A stretch of 64,000 bases of DNA. Source: Hyaloscypha bicolor E. Lineage: Eukaryota; Ascomycota; Leotiomycetes; Helotiales; Hyaloscyphaceae. The stretch is taken from assembly GCF_002865645.1 (NCBI RefSeq), contig NW_020194589.1:1-64000 (forward strand), written 5' to 3'. Positions 62,508-64,000 of the stretch are shown here, piece by piece (within the stretch, counting starts at the first letter, position 1; every line of letters begins with the position of its first letter). A model generated the notes under the pieces. The model searched no databases. It was not told the DNA's origin and saw only the letters and a program-made list of their open reading frames with translations. The translations under genes were made by a program, and so were the position numbers.

Positions 62508-63865
62508 CCGAATATTAAATTATTAATTATATAATTATTAATATTAAATAATAGCTAAAAGCTATATTTTTTAAATATATTTAAAAATACTAGAACTTGA
62601 AATATCTAATTAATAAAATTAAATAATAGCTTTTTAAACTTAAACTTAATTAAAATATAAGAACTATTTTAAACTAAAATTATAAAATACTTTTATTTTA
62701 GAAATATTTAGCTAAAATAATAATAATACTTCCGGAAATAATTAATAAAAAAGAGTTTTACTATTATAATATAGCTATTAATATAATTATTATTTATTAT
62801 TATTTCTAAAAAAAACTACTATTTAATTATATATAAGGCTATTAATATAAAAGGCAAATTCGATATTATTAAAAGATATTAGCCTATAGCTAATAGCTAT
62901 TAAAGCTAAAAAGCAAATATTAAATAATACTATATTATTAGTATTTATAAAAAAGCAAATTATTATTTATTTCCTTTATTTAGGAATATAGAACTTATTA
63001 TTTTAAAAATATATTTTTAAGTTTACTAATTCAAGAGATTTAATAAAGTACTTTAAATAGAAGTATCTGGCTTATATTAAAGAAAGAAATCGGCTTTAAT
63101 ATAAGATTTATTAAATAAGGTTATAATATAAAAAACATTTCCTGAATTATATAAAAAGTATTTATAAAACTATATTAAAAATATATAGCTATATAGCTTG
63201 AGTTTATTTTTATTTTTATTTTTTTATATTTTTTTTATATTTAAATATAAATTAGTAATAATATTATATTTCTTTTATTAAATATATTTTTCTATTATTT
63301 TATATTTAAAGAAATCTAATATATAATTTTAGTTTTAATTATTCTTTTTTTTATTTATATATTTATATATTTTTTAATTATAAAGATTATATAAATAAAT
63401 AGTTTATAATTAAGGGCTTAGTAACTAAGAATTTATTAAGATTATAAGAGTATATAAATATAATAAAAGAAATATACTAAAGTAATAAAATTATATAAGT
63501 TATATAAATTTGAAATAAATTAGATAATCTTTATTTAAAATATAATATATAAAGCTAGCCTAAAAAAGTATTATTAATTTTATATTTATATATTATTATT
63601 TATAATAATTTAGAAATATTTATTTAATTATTATATTTGTTTTTTATTTATTTAATTCTTATAAATATTAGTTTTATTAAATAACCTTTAATCTCTATTT
63701 AATAGTTTCTTTTTTATTATAATTCTTTGCTTTATTTACTTTATTTATTCTAATCTAAAATAAGATTTAATATTTCTATATCTAGTTTTTAGATTATATA
63801 AAAGAGCTGGCCTCGATTTCTATTATTTCTTTTAATTAATATAAACTTGAATAGAATTAACTAGT
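62508..63865. other. AT-rich DNA right of element E, unassigned
   Basis: No domain, LTR or reading frame is recognisable. Strand bias alternates, as in 19321-21618, with which it was once continuous. Confidence 0.45.
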
Positions 63866-64000
63866 TGTTACGCTCTGCCGCTTTACTAGTAAATTTAGCG
63901 TCACGTGACCACGCAATGACGCATGCGTCTGGCTAGTATTTAGAACACCAAAGCTCCTGTACTCAGAGCTTCCCTCCTTAGTTTAGAATCCTCGAATTAA
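63866..64000 (+). repeat. Start of a family D LTR, cut by the window end
   Basis: It starts TGTTACGCTCTGCCGC and matches the inverse of 13680-13812. It has barely any RIP damage (GTCACGTGACC, GACGCATGCGTC and CAAAGCTCC are kept), so it is the youngest or best-shielded repeat here. The preceding bases are CTAGT. The element itself would continue beyond 64000. Confidence 0.7.

Noticed and set aside
1..64000. Mitochondrial or bacterial/phage origin because of the extreme AT content
   Set aside because: Readable Gypsy and Copia polyproteins, CpA depletion, GC-rich islands and absence of mitochondrial genes point to RIPed nuclear fungal DNA.

Overview
The window is an AT-rich heterochromatic block from a filamentous ascomycete (Pezizomycotina); I cannot name the genus. 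CpA and TpG are scarce and TpA is hugely over-represented on both strands. Recognisable transposon proteins are still readable, but Cys, His, Gln, Trp, Arg and Asp codons have turned into Tyr, Tyr, stop, stop, stop and Asn codons. That is the signature of repeat-induced point mutation (RIP), a process known only in fungi. I see no intact host gene, tRNA, rRNA or CRISPR array.

Layout. 1-12578: a minus-strand Ty3/Gypsy element (family A, copy 1), cut by the window edge. 12579-15035: a patchwork of AT-rich DNA, a family A solo LTR (12783-13086), a family D LTR (13630-13812) and the 3' end plus LTR of a third A element. 15036-17975: a RIP-damaged coding remnant I cannot classify. 18084-18817: two Harbinger-like miniature inverted-repeat elements, followed by a GC-rich non-RIPed island that stops sharply near 19320. 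19321-21618: AT-rich, unassigned. 21619-42596: a minus-strand chromovirus (B), split by a plus-strand chromovirus (F, 21688-28373) in its left LTR and by a minus-strand Ty1/Copia element (G, 30999-37414) in its integrase region. 42871-62502: a minus-strand Gypsy element (E), split by a second family A element (46648-60237). 63866-64000: start of another D LTR, hardly RIPed.

Most insertions are supported by short target-site duplications that I read at both ends: F TTGTA/TTATA, G ATTAT, B ATAAT, E ATAGC, A copy 2 CTAT, the MITEs TAA. The F insertion also has an unoccupied counterpart in B's other LTR. B is therefore older than F and G, and E is older than A copy 2.

The most unusual parts are: (1) A copy 2, whose 3' half carries a roughly 1.2 kb inverted duplication and, next to it, an unrelated GC-richer non-RIPed segment containing a 25-A run, possibly captured cDNA; (2) a roughly 40-bp palindrome with half-site GTCACGTGCAAAAGGC that recurs in LTRs, untranslated regions and coding DNA of otherwise unrelated elements A, F and G; (3) in both F and G the 3' LTR has kept clearly more C and G than the 5' LTR.
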